DNA of 64,000 bases from Sambucus nigra (Eukaryota; Streptophyta; Magnoliopsida; Dipsacales; Adoxaceae), in NCBI GenBank assembly GCA_949130495.1, contig OX422221.1, forward strand, positions 153,307,741 to 153,371,740. The letters run 5' to 3'. Positions 12,324-24,346 of the stretch are shown piece after piece. The position numbers and the translations under genes are program-made. The first letter of the stretch is position 1; each line of letters opens with the position of its first letter. The notes beneath the pieces are model-generated. The model saw only the letters and a list, made by a program, of their open reading frames with translations, was not told where the DNA came from and searched no databases.

Positions 12324-14282
12324 TTGTCTAAAATGGATTTTTCCCCATTTTCAAAATTTCCTATTTTCGATGGTTCAAACTACGCGTATTGGAAAGCGCG
12401 AATGAGATCGGCACTAAAATCTATCGACGAAAGAGTTTATATGTCTGTTGTTAACGGGTGGTCCCCACCAACTTATTTAGTTGAAAATGAACGTGTTATC
12501 AAATCCGCCGATAGATGGACTGAAAATGAGTTTAAACTTGCTAATTTCAATTCCCGTGGTTTAAATGCTTTGTTTAGCGCTGTCACACCGGATGAATTCC
12601 GACGTATTATGACGTGTGAAACCGCTAAAGAAGCTTGGGATATTTTACAATTAACTCGTGAAGGAACTAGTGTCGTTAAAGCTTCAAAACTCCAAAACCT
12701 CACCACTCAATTTGAAACTATAAAAATGAATGAAAAAGAAACGTTTGATGAATTTTATGCTAGACTTTCTAATATTGTTAATTCATCTTTTAACTTGGGA
12801 GAGAAAATACCTGACGACAGTGTTGTAAAGAAAATTTTAAGGTCCCTACCCAATAGATTTATTCCAAAGGTGACCGTTTTAAATTCTTTACCCACTTTAG
12901 CCTCTACGAAATTAGAAGAGCTTGTAGGTGATTTATAAACCTATGAACTAGGTATGTTTCCCTCTAAAACTGAAAAGAAAATTGAAAAGGGCGTTGCTTT
13001 AAAAGCCCGAAAAGAGGTCAAACAAGTAGTAGAGAGCGATAGTGATTGTGACTCGGAAGACATGGCTTTATTTGCTCGTAAATTTAGAAAATTTCATAAA
13101 TTTAACAAAGATAAATTTAAAAATTATTTTAAGAAATTTGATACTTCTAAACATGATAAAAGCGAGAAGATTTCTAAAGCCGAGAAGATACCTAAGCCTA
13201 GCAATGACAATTTAGATAGGGACGAGTCTGATAAGTGTTTTGGTTGTGAAGGTTATGGCCATAGGGCTTATGAGTGCCCCACTAAACTAAGAAAAGATGG
13301 TAAGCGACCCATTTCATATAATGCAACCCTTAGTGATAGTGATAAGGAAGAGAAGCCCGATTCCCCCACTAAGAAAAATTTTGTGGCTTTTATGGCTAGT
13401 CATGTGAGTGATAGTGAGAACTCATCGATTGATGAAACGATAGCACATGCCACTTCCAAGGTCATTGTTCATGATTCTCTTGTTTTTGATGATAGTGAGA
13501 GTGAAGACGAAAGAGAGAGTGAAAATGAAGATGAGGTTAATGTGAGTGAACTTCAAAATGCTTTTCAAGAACTTTATAAAGAATCTATTAAATTGAAAAG
13601 AGTTAATTTGAAGTCAGAAGATAGTTTAAGAGAAAGTGTCAAGGTCATTGATGAAAATGTTTTAATAGAAGACCTTAGGATACATGTGAGGACTCTTCAA
13701 GAGAAGCTTGAATATGTAGAAGGCGAAAGAGATAGCCTTAGGGGTTTAATGGAATCCTTGAAAAATGAGCTTCTTGCTTTTGAAGAGGGAAATGTTTTAC
13801 TAGAATCTAACATTGTAGAATTGGAAAATAAATTAAAAGATTCTAGTAATGTCAATTTTGATTTGGAGTGTCGTTCGGAAAAACTAGATAAAATGTTAGG
13901 AACGGTCCAAATTAAAAATGACACTTGTGGTTTAGGCTTCAATTCTTGTAATGAATTGACTCATAATGCCCAAACCAATGTTTTAGGAGAATCTACTAGG
14001 AATACATTTAAAGATCACTCCTTAAGTAAATCTTTTCGACATATTCTCTCTTGTACACATTGTGGTCGAAATGGTCATCTTAGGAAATTTTGTTTTGATC
14101 TTAAACGAATTCCTAGAAAATCCCAACGCAATGCATCAAATGTTTTTAATATTCATATACCCCAAGATAATCATTCTTCAATAATTTGGGTTAGGAAATC
14201 CGACTTGGTTGCCTTGCAAAATAGGGTTTTTGATTCTCAATTACTTTCACATGCTTCCTCCCTTGCTAAATCTAAAGGATGA
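12324..14282 (+). pseudogene. Copia-type gag polyprotein with two CCHC knuckles, one nonsense mutation
   Basis: It encodes the structural capsid-nucleocapsid protein of a Ty1/copia element. The N-terminal 205 codons (12324-12938) are a UBN2-type gag: FDGSNYAYWKARM near residue 16, AKEAWDIL, and an EFYARLSNIVNS region. TAA at 12936-12938 interrupts it, and the same frame continues to 14282. The second part has an acidic linker, a CCHC knuckle (CFGCEGYGHRAYEC, near 13240) and a long Glu-rich coiled coil (about 13530-13900). A second knuckle (CTHCGRNGHLRKFC, near 14055) follows, and it ends near IIWVRKSDL. In autonomous relatives the protease follows closely after such a segment; here the frame stops and pol is missing. 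Total about 652 codons. The start is the first ATG after the primer site with a family-like MDFSPFSKFP N-terminus. Confidence 0.9.
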
Positions 14283-16010
14283 ATGTGTTAGTGTTTGCAT
14301 ACTTTAGCATTTGTACTTCATGCTATATTCACATGCTATATGTATGCTTGTTTAGTCATTTTCTAGTCATTGCCTTATTTCATATCCCATGCTAGAAATT
14401 AAGACTTGTTTATCTTTTTGTATTATACTTGTGTTTGAATTAATTGAAAAATATAAAAAGATTTTTGTTTCTCATTTGTGTTCTAGTTATTTCATTTAAG
14501 CTTAATGAAGAATACAAATGATTTTTGTTTATTCTTTTGAGTATATATATTTATTTTTGGTGCAAAATGTTAAAAACTCAAAAAGATTTTTTATGTGTGT
14601 ATTTTAGTTTGACACACTTTAAGTGGCATATATTTGTGTTTGAATCCCATCTTTTATGCTCCCACGTGGCTAGAACTTTTGTTTTAGATTTTCAATCCTT
14701 AAAATGTTCTTTACCATGCTTTATATGGAGTAGTTGGATTTTGTGTTGTTTAAATGGATTCTATTTCTATATGCCTCTATTCACACATGCACGAGCTCTT
14801 TTGAAATCTTAATGTCACATGTTATATTTGAGCTTTTTGAGGTGTTCTCCTACCAATCTAGTCATCTACATATCTATGACCTAGGAGGACTAGTGCATGT
14901 CAAAATCCGTTGCATGTGAGATGTGTGTGAAAATGAAAACATGATAAATAAATATGTGCACGGGGAAGGGCTCCGAAAGGATGAATTAAATCCTTTGCGA
15001 TAGTAAGCCACCGTTTATTGGATCTAAAAGAAATACGTGATCCACAGGCCTAAAAACAGAATATTTGGCATTAAAAATAAAACAATTGCCAAGGCCTATG
15101 TTTGTTTTGATATATTCATTCAAAAGCAAAATAATATATATGATTATTGAGGGAGAATTGGATGGTATATCAACGGTTTGCACAATGTCCGTTTATCCTA
15201 GTTGTCTTTAATGTCATGACTCTTTTTGGTTTGTAGAATCATCATCATGCTAGGCTTGTATGCATTGTGTATGTTTGTTCATTGAGTTCAATTTATATTG
15301 TCACATGAGGTTATATTTAAATGTGATGACGTTTGTAATCAAATGATAACTCCGTGAATGTTTATTAAGTGTTTGGGTCTAAATTTAATTGTTACTAGCT
15401 CACACCCCTACACTTACGTTTCCATATGACACATTTTTGCCATACGAGTGTGCAAACTTATTGTATTTTGTGTTATATATATATATATATATGAAAGTGC
15501 TTCATTGGTATATTTCTCGTTTATATAAATATGGTATTTGTTTTGTCTTTGTCTATGCTTTTATTGCCCATATGCTTTCATGTCTTATCACTTTAAGCTT
15601 CAACATGCTGTTTATTAGTTCTTTCATCCTTTGCCTATTCCTGAACAAAAAGGGGGAGAATGATGATAGGTGGAGAAATGGTATCTAATCCTATTATTAT
15701 CATATCTTAGTTTGGGAGATATTTATCTTAGGGGGAGACGTCGTTCTAAGTAGGTCATGTGTTTGATAAAGGGGATAAAGGGGAGAATTAAGTTAGGGGG
15801 AGTAATTAATTAATTGCATTTAATACTTTGATATTCCCTATGCATTTGATGAGTTTGCTTAAGTGTGCAGGATTTCTTCTAAAGCGGCATTGTTTAATGG
15901 CAAAGCGTTTGATCCTTGGGTTGAGTCAAGTTTGGGTGGGTTATGTTTTGAGTCTAGTGAGCTTGACGGCCCTTTAGGATTTTTTGTTTGGTTTTTGTCT
16001 CGGAATAGCC
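14283..16010 (+). other. Non-coding 3' internal region of the copia element
   Basis: There is no pol homology and only short chance ORFs. It is AT-rich, with a short AT run near 15475-15492. Four GGGGGAG blocks appear near 15650, 15733, 15797 and 16014, three of them upstream of the one next to the LTR, like repeated purine tracts. Confidence 0.7.
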
Positions 16011-16023
16011 AAAGGGGGAGATT
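16011..16023 (+). other. Polypurine tract of the copia element
   Basis: AAAGGGGGAGATT lies directly before the 3' LTR start at 16024, the expected plus-strand priming site. Confidence 0.85.
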
Positions 16024-17515
16024 TGTAAGGACACAAATTTCCAATTGAGTCCATATATAGTTTTGGCTCAATTCCTGACAAAAACATTTATTCATAGGAT
16101 AGTATGTAAATGTAATATTCTCAAGCCTATGAAGTGTTTGTTGAAGACGTAGTGACAAATAGTATAAAGCTTCATCAAATATGACGGTTTGCGTGCCTCA
16201 TTTCTACGTCATCAATCATAGTTCCATACTCCAAAGGTATGAATGCAATTATATATATATAGGATCTTGGAACAAGTTTATTGGGTGTTAGGTTTTATAA
16301 AAACTGCGTTTTGTTTTAAGAAATAAATTATATAAAACTTTAAATTAAGTTCATAAAGTTTTCTGGGCCAAAAATGAATTTTTCAATCTTTCTGGTCGTT
16401 CGTTAGATATGTCGTTCGAACGAGTTTTTTCGTTCGAACCAAATGTCGTTCGAACGAACCTGCCAACGAGTCTAAACTGGTCTGTCGTTCGAAATGTCGT
16501 TCGAACGAACTTGTTTGTTCTAACGAGGTTTCCAACGAGATTCTAACGAAGTCCATACTGGTGTGTCATTAGAAGTCTCGTTCGAACGAGAGTTCGTTCG
16601 AACGACATTTCGTTCGAACGAGCTGTCAGGCGGGAACAGTTTTTGGCAGTTTTTGGCAGTTTTTCACCCACTTCCCCACTTGGTTTTTAACCAACTTTTT
16701 CAGACTCTAATATGTGCGGGAATCACTTTTGATAATCCATCCTTTCATATCATACAAACTCTTAGAGAGTGTTTTGAGAGCAAAACTAAATAGAGAAAAA
16801 GATCATGTTTTGAGTGAGATTTTCAAAGAGGAATTTACTTATCACTCTAGTTTTACACCCATACTGTTTATCCAAGTTCATCTATATACATATCATTTTC
16901 TTGGAGTTTGGCACCGGTTTATCTTTTCCGTTTCAAAGAGAAGTTTTGGTTTGCTTCTACATCCATCAAAGAAGAAGACGTTTTGTTGTTATTCTACCCA
17001 CTTGGAGAAAGGCTCCTTGCTCGGGTGACGGTGACCATAGAAAGCCCCATCGGTGGATTCCAAGACCGCGGTGGAGTTCCGAGGTTGTCAGCTAGGAAGA
17101 GGTGTCTACGAGAAGAAGCATCGAGGCTTGAGAGGGATCAAGTCAGTCGTTGTAAGTCTATCTGTCTTGTAATTGTAATTCCGTATCTAGTGGACTTGTG
17201 GCTAGGGCCGTCCGAGGTTTTTTCCCGTCTTGGGTTTTTCCTCGTACATCGCGACGTAGTGTGATATTGTTTATTTTATCTTGCATAATAATGTAGAACG
17301 CATGCTTAGAATAATTCAAGATAAAATTCGGTTTACATCATCACACTCACTTGAATTTGGACTTGGATTAATGAATCGGTTTAAGTGCTTCACTTGATTT
17401 GATTTTAATTTGTTTAAGAAATTAAAATTTGTTTGTTTTAATTGTGAACCATCTTCTTTCAACGCTTCCGCATCACTTAGCAAATTTAAACAATAGGAAA
17501 TCACTTGTGTTTACA
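16024..17515 (+). repeat. 3' LTR of the gag-only copia element
   Basis: It is nearly identical to 10774-12266 apart from scattered substitutions, and carries the same TCGTTCGAACGA cluster (16392-16623). It ends at TTTACA 17510-17515, followed by AGAGG. Confidence 0.92.
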
Positions 17516-17520
17516 AGAGG

Positions 17521-18484
17521 TTTTTCAATATCATCGAGCATACTCTCATAAGGTTTACTCGTCTTTTTTCATCATGAGAAGAGCATACATCCTTTTTAGA
17601 TGTATGATACTAGTAATGAATCTCATTGTGAAGGCCTCTACAAGCTACTTAAATCTTATGATGGATCGGTGTGGTAGTTTTTCTAACCACTCATGTGCAA
17701 TGTTTCCTAGGATTGAAGGGGATATATGGAACACGAGAGCCTCATTATTGTTCCAGATGGCCATATCCTGGCGATATTGTCGAACTTGATCACTAGGATT
17801 AATTGTCCCATTATAAAATCCTGAACCTTAGGGTGAAAATTTTTTAATAGGATCAAAGTCTTCAATTGTTCGAGAAAAAAGGGATTTCATCTGGAAGATG
17901 AGAGCCCTCATGGATAAAATCTTGGTGGTTTTGGATCCTAGATGGGAAGTGTGATTATCCATATCTCTCCGTATAAGATTAAGAATGTCATGGTGTCTGT
18001 TGGGGTGATCCATTGCGTTTGGTGATAAGGATAGTAGGAGTTATCTTGATTGCGCCGTGAAGTCCTTCCTTAGCTGCGAGTTTTACTCGCCAGAGTTCTA
18101 GGGGTACATACGATATCAAAATGTTTTCTATTATCTCCATGGAGTTATTCCTCAATCCTCTCCAACCGACATTGAAAACAAGAATTATCCTCATGCTGGT
18201 CGTGTGTGATTGCATTTTGTTTCTCAAGTCTTTGTTCATAGGTGTCTAAGCACCTAAAGATCTGATTGAATTATGGTAGATTATTCATGTCCATAGTCTT
18301 ATCCTCATGTGGGGAATAACACGACCTTGGGGTATTGCGGACCCTATTGGTTTGGTATTCAGACGTAACACTAGAAGCCTTAGGGTCATTCTCTCGACTA
18401 CCATGAAATAGAGAGTGTTGGTTGTGTGGCTAAGGCATCGTTTCTCATTTGATTTTTTTGGGTATGACAAGGAAGTCGTTTTCC
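17521..18484 (-). pseudogene. N-terminal part of Tat gag and leader
   Basis: The minus strand from about 17830 to 17521 has a clear capsid block with DQVRQYRQDMAIWNNNEAL, then ISPSILGNIAHEWLEKLP, SIIRF and FTMRFITS. This matches the retrotransposon gag core, in which the W...LP pair is characteristic. It has a few stops. The chain continues in 10768-10233 on the far side of the copia insertion. From about 17845 to 18484 I see only a decayed leader or N-terminal region with no recognisable domain. Confidence 0.75.
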
Positions 18485-18499
18485 ATAGATGGTGTCAAT
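18482..18499 (-). other. Decayed primer binding site of the Tat element
   Basis: The minus strand reads ATTGACACCATCTATGGA. Tat elements usually have ATTGGCGCCGTCTGTGG here. The differences are G-to-A changes on this strand, consistent with cytosine decay on the other strand. The LTR end TTACA lies immediately upstream in the minus direction (18500). Confidence 0.65.
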
Positions 18500-21400
18500 T
18501 GTAAGTTGTTAAATCTTACAAGTACTTTTCCATATACGAACTTATGTTCGCAAATCAACTTATAAGAGTTCAAGAAATTACTTGAACAGGTGACCCCACT
18601 CTAATTCTAGTCTTAATATCAAGTAATATACTTGGATTCCCATTCCAGTTCATCTCTAAGTTCATATTAATACCATCAAATCCATTTTTAAGAACATAAA
18701 CTCCTAAATGGTATTAGCAATTAGTAAGAGCATCAAGATCAGTAAACATCATATATGACATTTTCATAAAAAAAAATAGAAATAAATTGGAAATACTTTT
18801 GACATATTCATATACCTGTGATTAGAATATCATATTCATATCTATTTAGACATAATATAACTATTGCATATTATAAAGTAGCATTTCAGGTTCCCCAAAT
18901 GACTCACAAGGGATGAATTACAATCTGTAGTAGAGGATGCTTTTTATAATTCAGTTAATCTCAAACATGAGAGAAACTACTTATTTTGGAGCAGAACTGA
19001 GGGCCATGTTTATTTCATTTAAATGTTGCATACCGATATAGATTATACCAACTCATGAAAAGAGAATACTTGAATCACTATTCACAGTAATAAAAATTTA
19101 CAATTAATATGATATGATAACAATATGAAATAGTTTAAGATTGAAAACCTCTTAAAACTACTCTTCTCATAACAATGGCAAAGCCTACCTAACTTGGAAA
19201 ACTAGTACCATTATATTTCAAATGTACAGTTTTTATGAGTGGCATGTTCATGGGTGAAAAATCATAGATTATATAGGTATAGTAAATATTTTAATAACTC
19301 CTATTAATATAATATTCGTTTCCTAATTCTAAATCAACTCCATCACAATCCATGGTCAACCATTACACATACCAAATGACATCATGCTTCAAACCAAGAT
19401 CAATATAATGTCACTATATTTCTTTTCACAAATAAATGAAGAAAACAAACAGGCCAAATGAGTTTTTTGTACATAAACTATAAAATTATATCACATCCCA
19501 ACAACTGAATTATTGTAGAAATTAAGGAGAACTATCTTGGATCAACTATCGAAAATTTAGGGGAACAATTTTTGGTCAAATGAATTACTGTAAAAGATAA
19601 GAAATCACAACTTTAGGAAAATGCAAAAGTTAAAAATATATTTCAACTACAAAGTGTGATTAGAACTCTTTAAAAAGTGAATCAAAATTGAAAGTAGGAG
19701 TAAACATAGTAATTAGTTTACCCCAACCCACAAACAAAGGTACAGGTGATTTGTCACATTGAACAATGTTTAGTCAACTATAAAATTATCACCACAACAT
19801 TATACAAAATTAAAAGCCTAACTGAATTTCATATTTTACCATGCTAACACAACAAAATAGAGGTGGAATAAATCGAATACACAAAGTGAATTTAGAATAC
19901 AAATAATAAGCATAAAAATAAGAAAACTAATAGAGATGAACAACAAAACTAAAGAATTTGTACAAACTTTGCAATACCTATTTAATTTTCTAACTCAAAT
20001 AGAGGTGACAAAACAGTTAGGTGGACATTATAAAATTACAGTTGAATGTTTATAATTTAAGACCATTTAAAGTTAAGATGCTAGCAACATAAGACAAAAT
20101 TCGGGCACCTTAAAAATGAGCCATAGGTTCGTTAATTGTACAACACAAACTAAGCAGAGAGTTCATTCATATATATCAAATGCACTACCCACTCTACTAA
20201 CTCAACATCAACTCTTTTGAGTTCATCAAAAAATATAATATAATGCCTAGAAAGGTTTAGAAGTATAAAAGACTCAAAACAAATATTTACTATAAAAATG
20301 GATGAGCAAAAAAGATTTTATAGATTAAAAATACATACTGCAAAAAGAAATAGCCGTAAACCTTTACGGGTCAACATAGGCACCTGAGAAGTGACGTGGG
20401 GGTGATGCCATGAAGTTTAGGTAATAGTGCCAGACTTTACCTTCATTTTAATCAGAATAAAGCACAAATGAAAGAAACTTCAAATCTAAAGAAATTAAAA
20501 TTCTAAACTAGAAAGAACTTTGTTGAACAATTTAAATACTAATGTAACAAAATAACCACCAAATAAACTTACGAATTTAACTGTATAAAAAATAATTTAA
20601 AATACCACAACCTTAGTTCATTGAAACCCAACATAATTTTGAAACTCAATTGAGTTCGTAACAAAGATAACACAAACATTTAACTTTAGAAAATAATAAC
20701 CAAATCCAATCATAATGAAACACAAAAATACAATGATAAAAAAGATGGGTTGTAAACATATAGCATATCTTTTTTTTATAAACCTATGCCAATCTATAGC
20801 ATATCATAACAATAATTGAACCATTAAACATCCCATTTTACAACACTACCATAGTAGGTAAATGAAAGGCGAAAAAGCAGTCGATTTCTAATATTTTATA
20901 ATATCATAATCGTCAAGGAAATATAGGCTTTCACCCACAAAAAAATGCGAAAAATCACTCGATTTCTAATATTTTCTCAAGAAAATCAAAAGAAAGATAA
21001 TTTATTTTTAAAAGAAAAATTATGTGTCTTGAGATAGTGACATTAAAACTCGACACTTTCCATTGGAGCGAATCAAAAAAAGATAATAAAATCCAATGAA
21101 TGATCAACCAACCAAGAACTTCAAGAAATGTATCCTACCATCATTGCTTTACTAGCTAGTTAGGAGTTTTCAAAACTCCAATGGAATTTTAATTTCTTCC
21201 AATAATTTTCCCCACGCAAATTTGAACCGCTTCAATTCCAAATGATATCCCTTGATATATCTTATACATATAGCACACTTTTCTTATATAAGTAACAAAA
21301 AAGAGTTAAAGCTATATGCAATATGATGATAAAGAACAAAATTATATGAATTTAAAATAATATTAGAATACATGTTTCTTGCATTATTGAGTGCCTTGTA

Positions 21401-21925
21401 TTTTATGTGAGATTTAGTGATGCTTTTGTGAGTGTATCTCAAATTATTATACAAGTGAGGGTATAATATAAAATTTCAAATAATAGTAAGGGTGAAAGTA
21501 AAAAAATTACACAATATTCGAACTCTAGTGCGTAAAGCTTAGTTTGTTGATCTATGTTTTCCTTATGTAGATTGTATAAGAGATACACAAGAGGATGGAA
21601 TCTATAGGCTTTGTTGAAATTGACACACCGGTTCTACAGTTTTGTAAATTTCGTTATGTTCATGTTCGATTGATTCATCTTATGGTTATAGTTGTCTGGT
21701 TAAAGGAGCTAGAAAGATTAGAAAACATACATGTTTAATAAAAAAAATTATTTCCTTTTACACAAATGAAAATTCTAATAATTTTAATGCAAGCTTGGAT
21801 AGAGCTTTATTACTGAAATCGTCAAAGGCATGTCTTTTGTGAATCAATGTTTTAAATTACGGTCGCGTAGGGTTTCAGGTTTGGGTTCCAAAATTGCGTC
21901 GTGCATTGCGCAAGTAAATTCGTGC
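18500..21925. other. Start of the Tat 5' LTR, then AT-rich DNA without recognisable genes
   Basis: The plus strand begins TGTAAGTTGTTAAATC at 18500, the expected LTR border next to the primer site. I could not find the other end of this LTR because its partner lies outside the window. The rest, to about 21925, is AT-rich with no convincing coding region, repeat or RNA gene. A GC-richer stretch near 21860-21910 precedes the satellite. Confidence 0.45.
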
Positions 21926-24346
21926 ATTCTAAATATATTGATATTTTCACGTTGAAGGGTGAAAACTCAAATTAGCCCCCAAACGGCCCCATAAGGGGCA
22001 CTAACACCTCGTACGGAACCAATGTAACTCGTAGGAACTAACCGTGTAGTCACGGGCCTCTCGGTTTGAGAATATTATAATAATTTAATAATATATAGCT
22101 TAGACTTAAAAACAAGTCGTCGAAGGGTGAAAACCCAAACCAGCCCCAAAACGGCCCCATAACAGGCACTAACACCTCGAACGGTACCAATGTAACTCGT
22201 AGGAACTGACCGTGTAGTCACAAACCTCTCGATTTGAGAATATGATGATAATTTGAAAAAATATAGATTAGGCTTAGAAACAAGCCGTTGAAGGGTGAAA
22301 ACCCAAACCAGACGCCAAACGGCCCCGTAAGAGGCACTAACAGCTCGTACGGGACCAATGTAACTTATAGGAACTGATCGTGTAGTAACGGGACTCTCGG
22401 TTTGAGAATATGACGATAATTTGAAAAATATATATATTAGGCTTAAAAATAAGCCGTTTATGGGTGAAAACCCAAACCAACTGCCAAATGGCGCCGTAAG
22501 TGGCACTAACACGTCATACGGGACCAATGCAACTCGTAGAAACTCACCGCATAGTCACGAGCCTCTTAGTTCGAGAATATAACGGTAATTTGAAAATATA
22601 TAGATTAGGCATATAGACAAGCCATTGAAGGGTGAAAATCCAAACTAGTCCTCAAACGGCCCCGTAAGAGGCACTAAAAGCTCACTCTGGACCAATGTAA
22701 CTCGTAGGAACCGACCGCGTAATCACGGGCCTCTCAATTTGAGAATATGATGATAATTTAAAAATATATAATCTAGGCTTAGAAACAAGACGTAGAAGGG
22801 TTGAAACCTAAATAATCCCCAAAATGGCTCCGTAAGAGGTACTAACACCTCGAATGGTACCAATGTAACTCGTAGGAACTGACCACATAGTAATAGGCCT
22901 CTCAGTTTGAGAATATGATGGTAATTTGAAAATCTATAGATTAGGCTTAGAAATAAGCTGTTGAAGGGTAAAAACTCAAACCAGCCCTCAAATGGCCCCG
23001 TAAGAGGCACTAACACCTCGCACATGACCAATGTAACTCATAGAAACTGAATGCATAGTCACGGGCCTCTTGGTTCGAGAACATGATGATAATTTGAAAA
23101 TATATTGATAAAGCTTAGAAATAAATCGTTCAACGGTGAAAACCCAAACCAGCCACGAAATGGCCCCGTAAGAGGAACTAACACCTCACACGGGACCAAT
23201 GTAACTCGTAGGAACTGACCGCGTAGCCACATACCTCTCAGTTTGAGAATATGATGATAATTTGAAAATATATAGATTAGGCTTAGAAACAAGCCGTTAA
23301 AGGGTGAAAACCTAAACCAACGGCCAAACAACCCTGTAAGAGGCACTAACACCTCGTACGAGACCAATGTCACTTGTAAGAACTGACTGCATAGTCATGA
23401 GCCTCTCGATTTGAGAATATAATGATAATTTGTAAATATATAGATTAGGCTTAAAAACAAATTGGTAAAGGGTGAAATACCAAATTAACCCCGAAATGGC
23501 CCTATAAGAGGCATGAACACCTCAGACAGGACCAATATAACTCGTAGGAACTAATCGCGTAGTCATGGACCTCTCGGTTCGAGAATATGATGATAATTTG
23601 AAAATATATTGATTAATCTTAGAAATAAGTCGTTCAAGGGTGAAAACCCAAACTAATCCCCAAACGACCCCGTAAGAGGCACTAATAGCTCGCTTGGGAC
23701 CAATGTCACTCGTAGGAACTGGCCGCATAGTCACGGGCCTCTCAGTTTGACAATATGAAGCTAATTTGAAAATATATATAGCTTAGGCTTAAAAATAAGT
23801 CGTTGAAGGGTGAAAATTCAAACTAGCACTAAAACGGTCCCATTAGACGCACAACACCTCTAATGGTACCAATGTAACTAGTAGGAACTGACTGCGTAGT
23901 CACGGACCTCTCGATTTGAGAATATGATGATTATTTGAAAATATATAGATTAGGCTTAGAAATAAGCGGTTGAAGGGTGAAAACCCAAACCAAATTCCAA
24001 ACGGCCCCGTAAGATGCACTAACACCTCGTATGGGACTAATGTAACCTGTAGGAACTGATCGCTTAGTAACATGCCTCTCGGTTTGAGAATATGACGATA
24101 ATAAAAAAATATATAAATTAGGCTTAGAAACAAGTCGTTTAAGGGTGAAAACCCAAACCAGCCGCCAAACGGCACCGTAAGAGGCACTAACACCTCGTAC
24201 GGAATGAATGTAACTTGTAGAAACTGATCTCATAGTCATAGGACTCCTGGTTCTAGAATATGATGGTAATTTGAAAATATATAGATTAGACTTATAGACA
24301 ATCCGTTAAAGGGTTAAAATATATAGATTAGATTAGATTAGACTTG
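21926..24346. repeat. 168-bp tandem satellite, left block (about 14 copies)
   Basis: The word GAAGGGTGAAAACCCAAAC or its variants recurs at 21954, 22122, 22290, 22459, 22627, 22795, 22963, 23131, 23299, 23467, 23635, 23805, 23972, 24140 and 24308. Spacing is 168 bp almost without exception. Each unit also has GAGGCACTAACACCTCG, CCAATGTAACTCGTAGGAAC and TTTGAGAATATGATG. Because 168 is a multiple of three, minus-strand frames stay open over several units with a 56-residue period; I do not take these as genes. Confidence 0.93.

Larger units (their letters stand above)
10774..17515 (+). mobile_element. Nearly intact gag-only Ty1/copia element (TR-GAG type)
   Basis: Two LTRs of 1493 and 1492 bp (10774-12266 and 16024-17515) start with TGTAAGGACAC and end with TTTACA. 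A primer site (12270-12281) follows the first and a purine tract (16011-16023) precedes the second. The flanking 5-mers are ATAGG (10769-10773) and AGAGG (17516-17520), a target duplication with one mismatch, and gag of the host Tat element resumes on both sides. The internal 3.76 kb encodes only gag. No protease, integrase, RT or RNase H is present, so movement would need proteins from a relative. The very similar LTRs suggest a fairly recent insertion. Confidence 0.92.
1..18515 (-). mobile_element. Degraded Tat-lineage Ty3/gypsy retrotransposon, interrupted by later insertions
   Basis: Minus-strand pieces appear in the order expected of a Tat-type gypsy element. They are a decayed primer site near 18482-18499, gag (17521 to about 17845, then 10768-10233), the tail of protease (from 7754), RT/RNase H, an extra RNase H and integrase ending at 4079. 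A plus-strand extra ORF lies downstream of integrase, as in the antisense-ORF type of Tat element. The left LTR is outside the window and the right LTR starts at 18500. A copia element (10774-17515) splits gag. A partial gypsy LTR plus a deletion (7755-10232) removes the gag-protease junction. All reading frames carry stops or shifts, so the copy is inactive. Confidence 0.85.

Noticed and set aside
22075..24239. Minus-strand ORFs of up to 150 codons with a 56-residue repeat
   Set aside because: They follow from a 168-bp satellite unit whose length is divisible by three. Several frames of the same DNA stay open, so they are not evidence of a gene.
21926..24346. Regular repeat block considered as a CRISPR array
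   Set aside because: Units are 168 bp and similar over their whole length with no unique spacers, and the sequence is a plant nuclear repeat.
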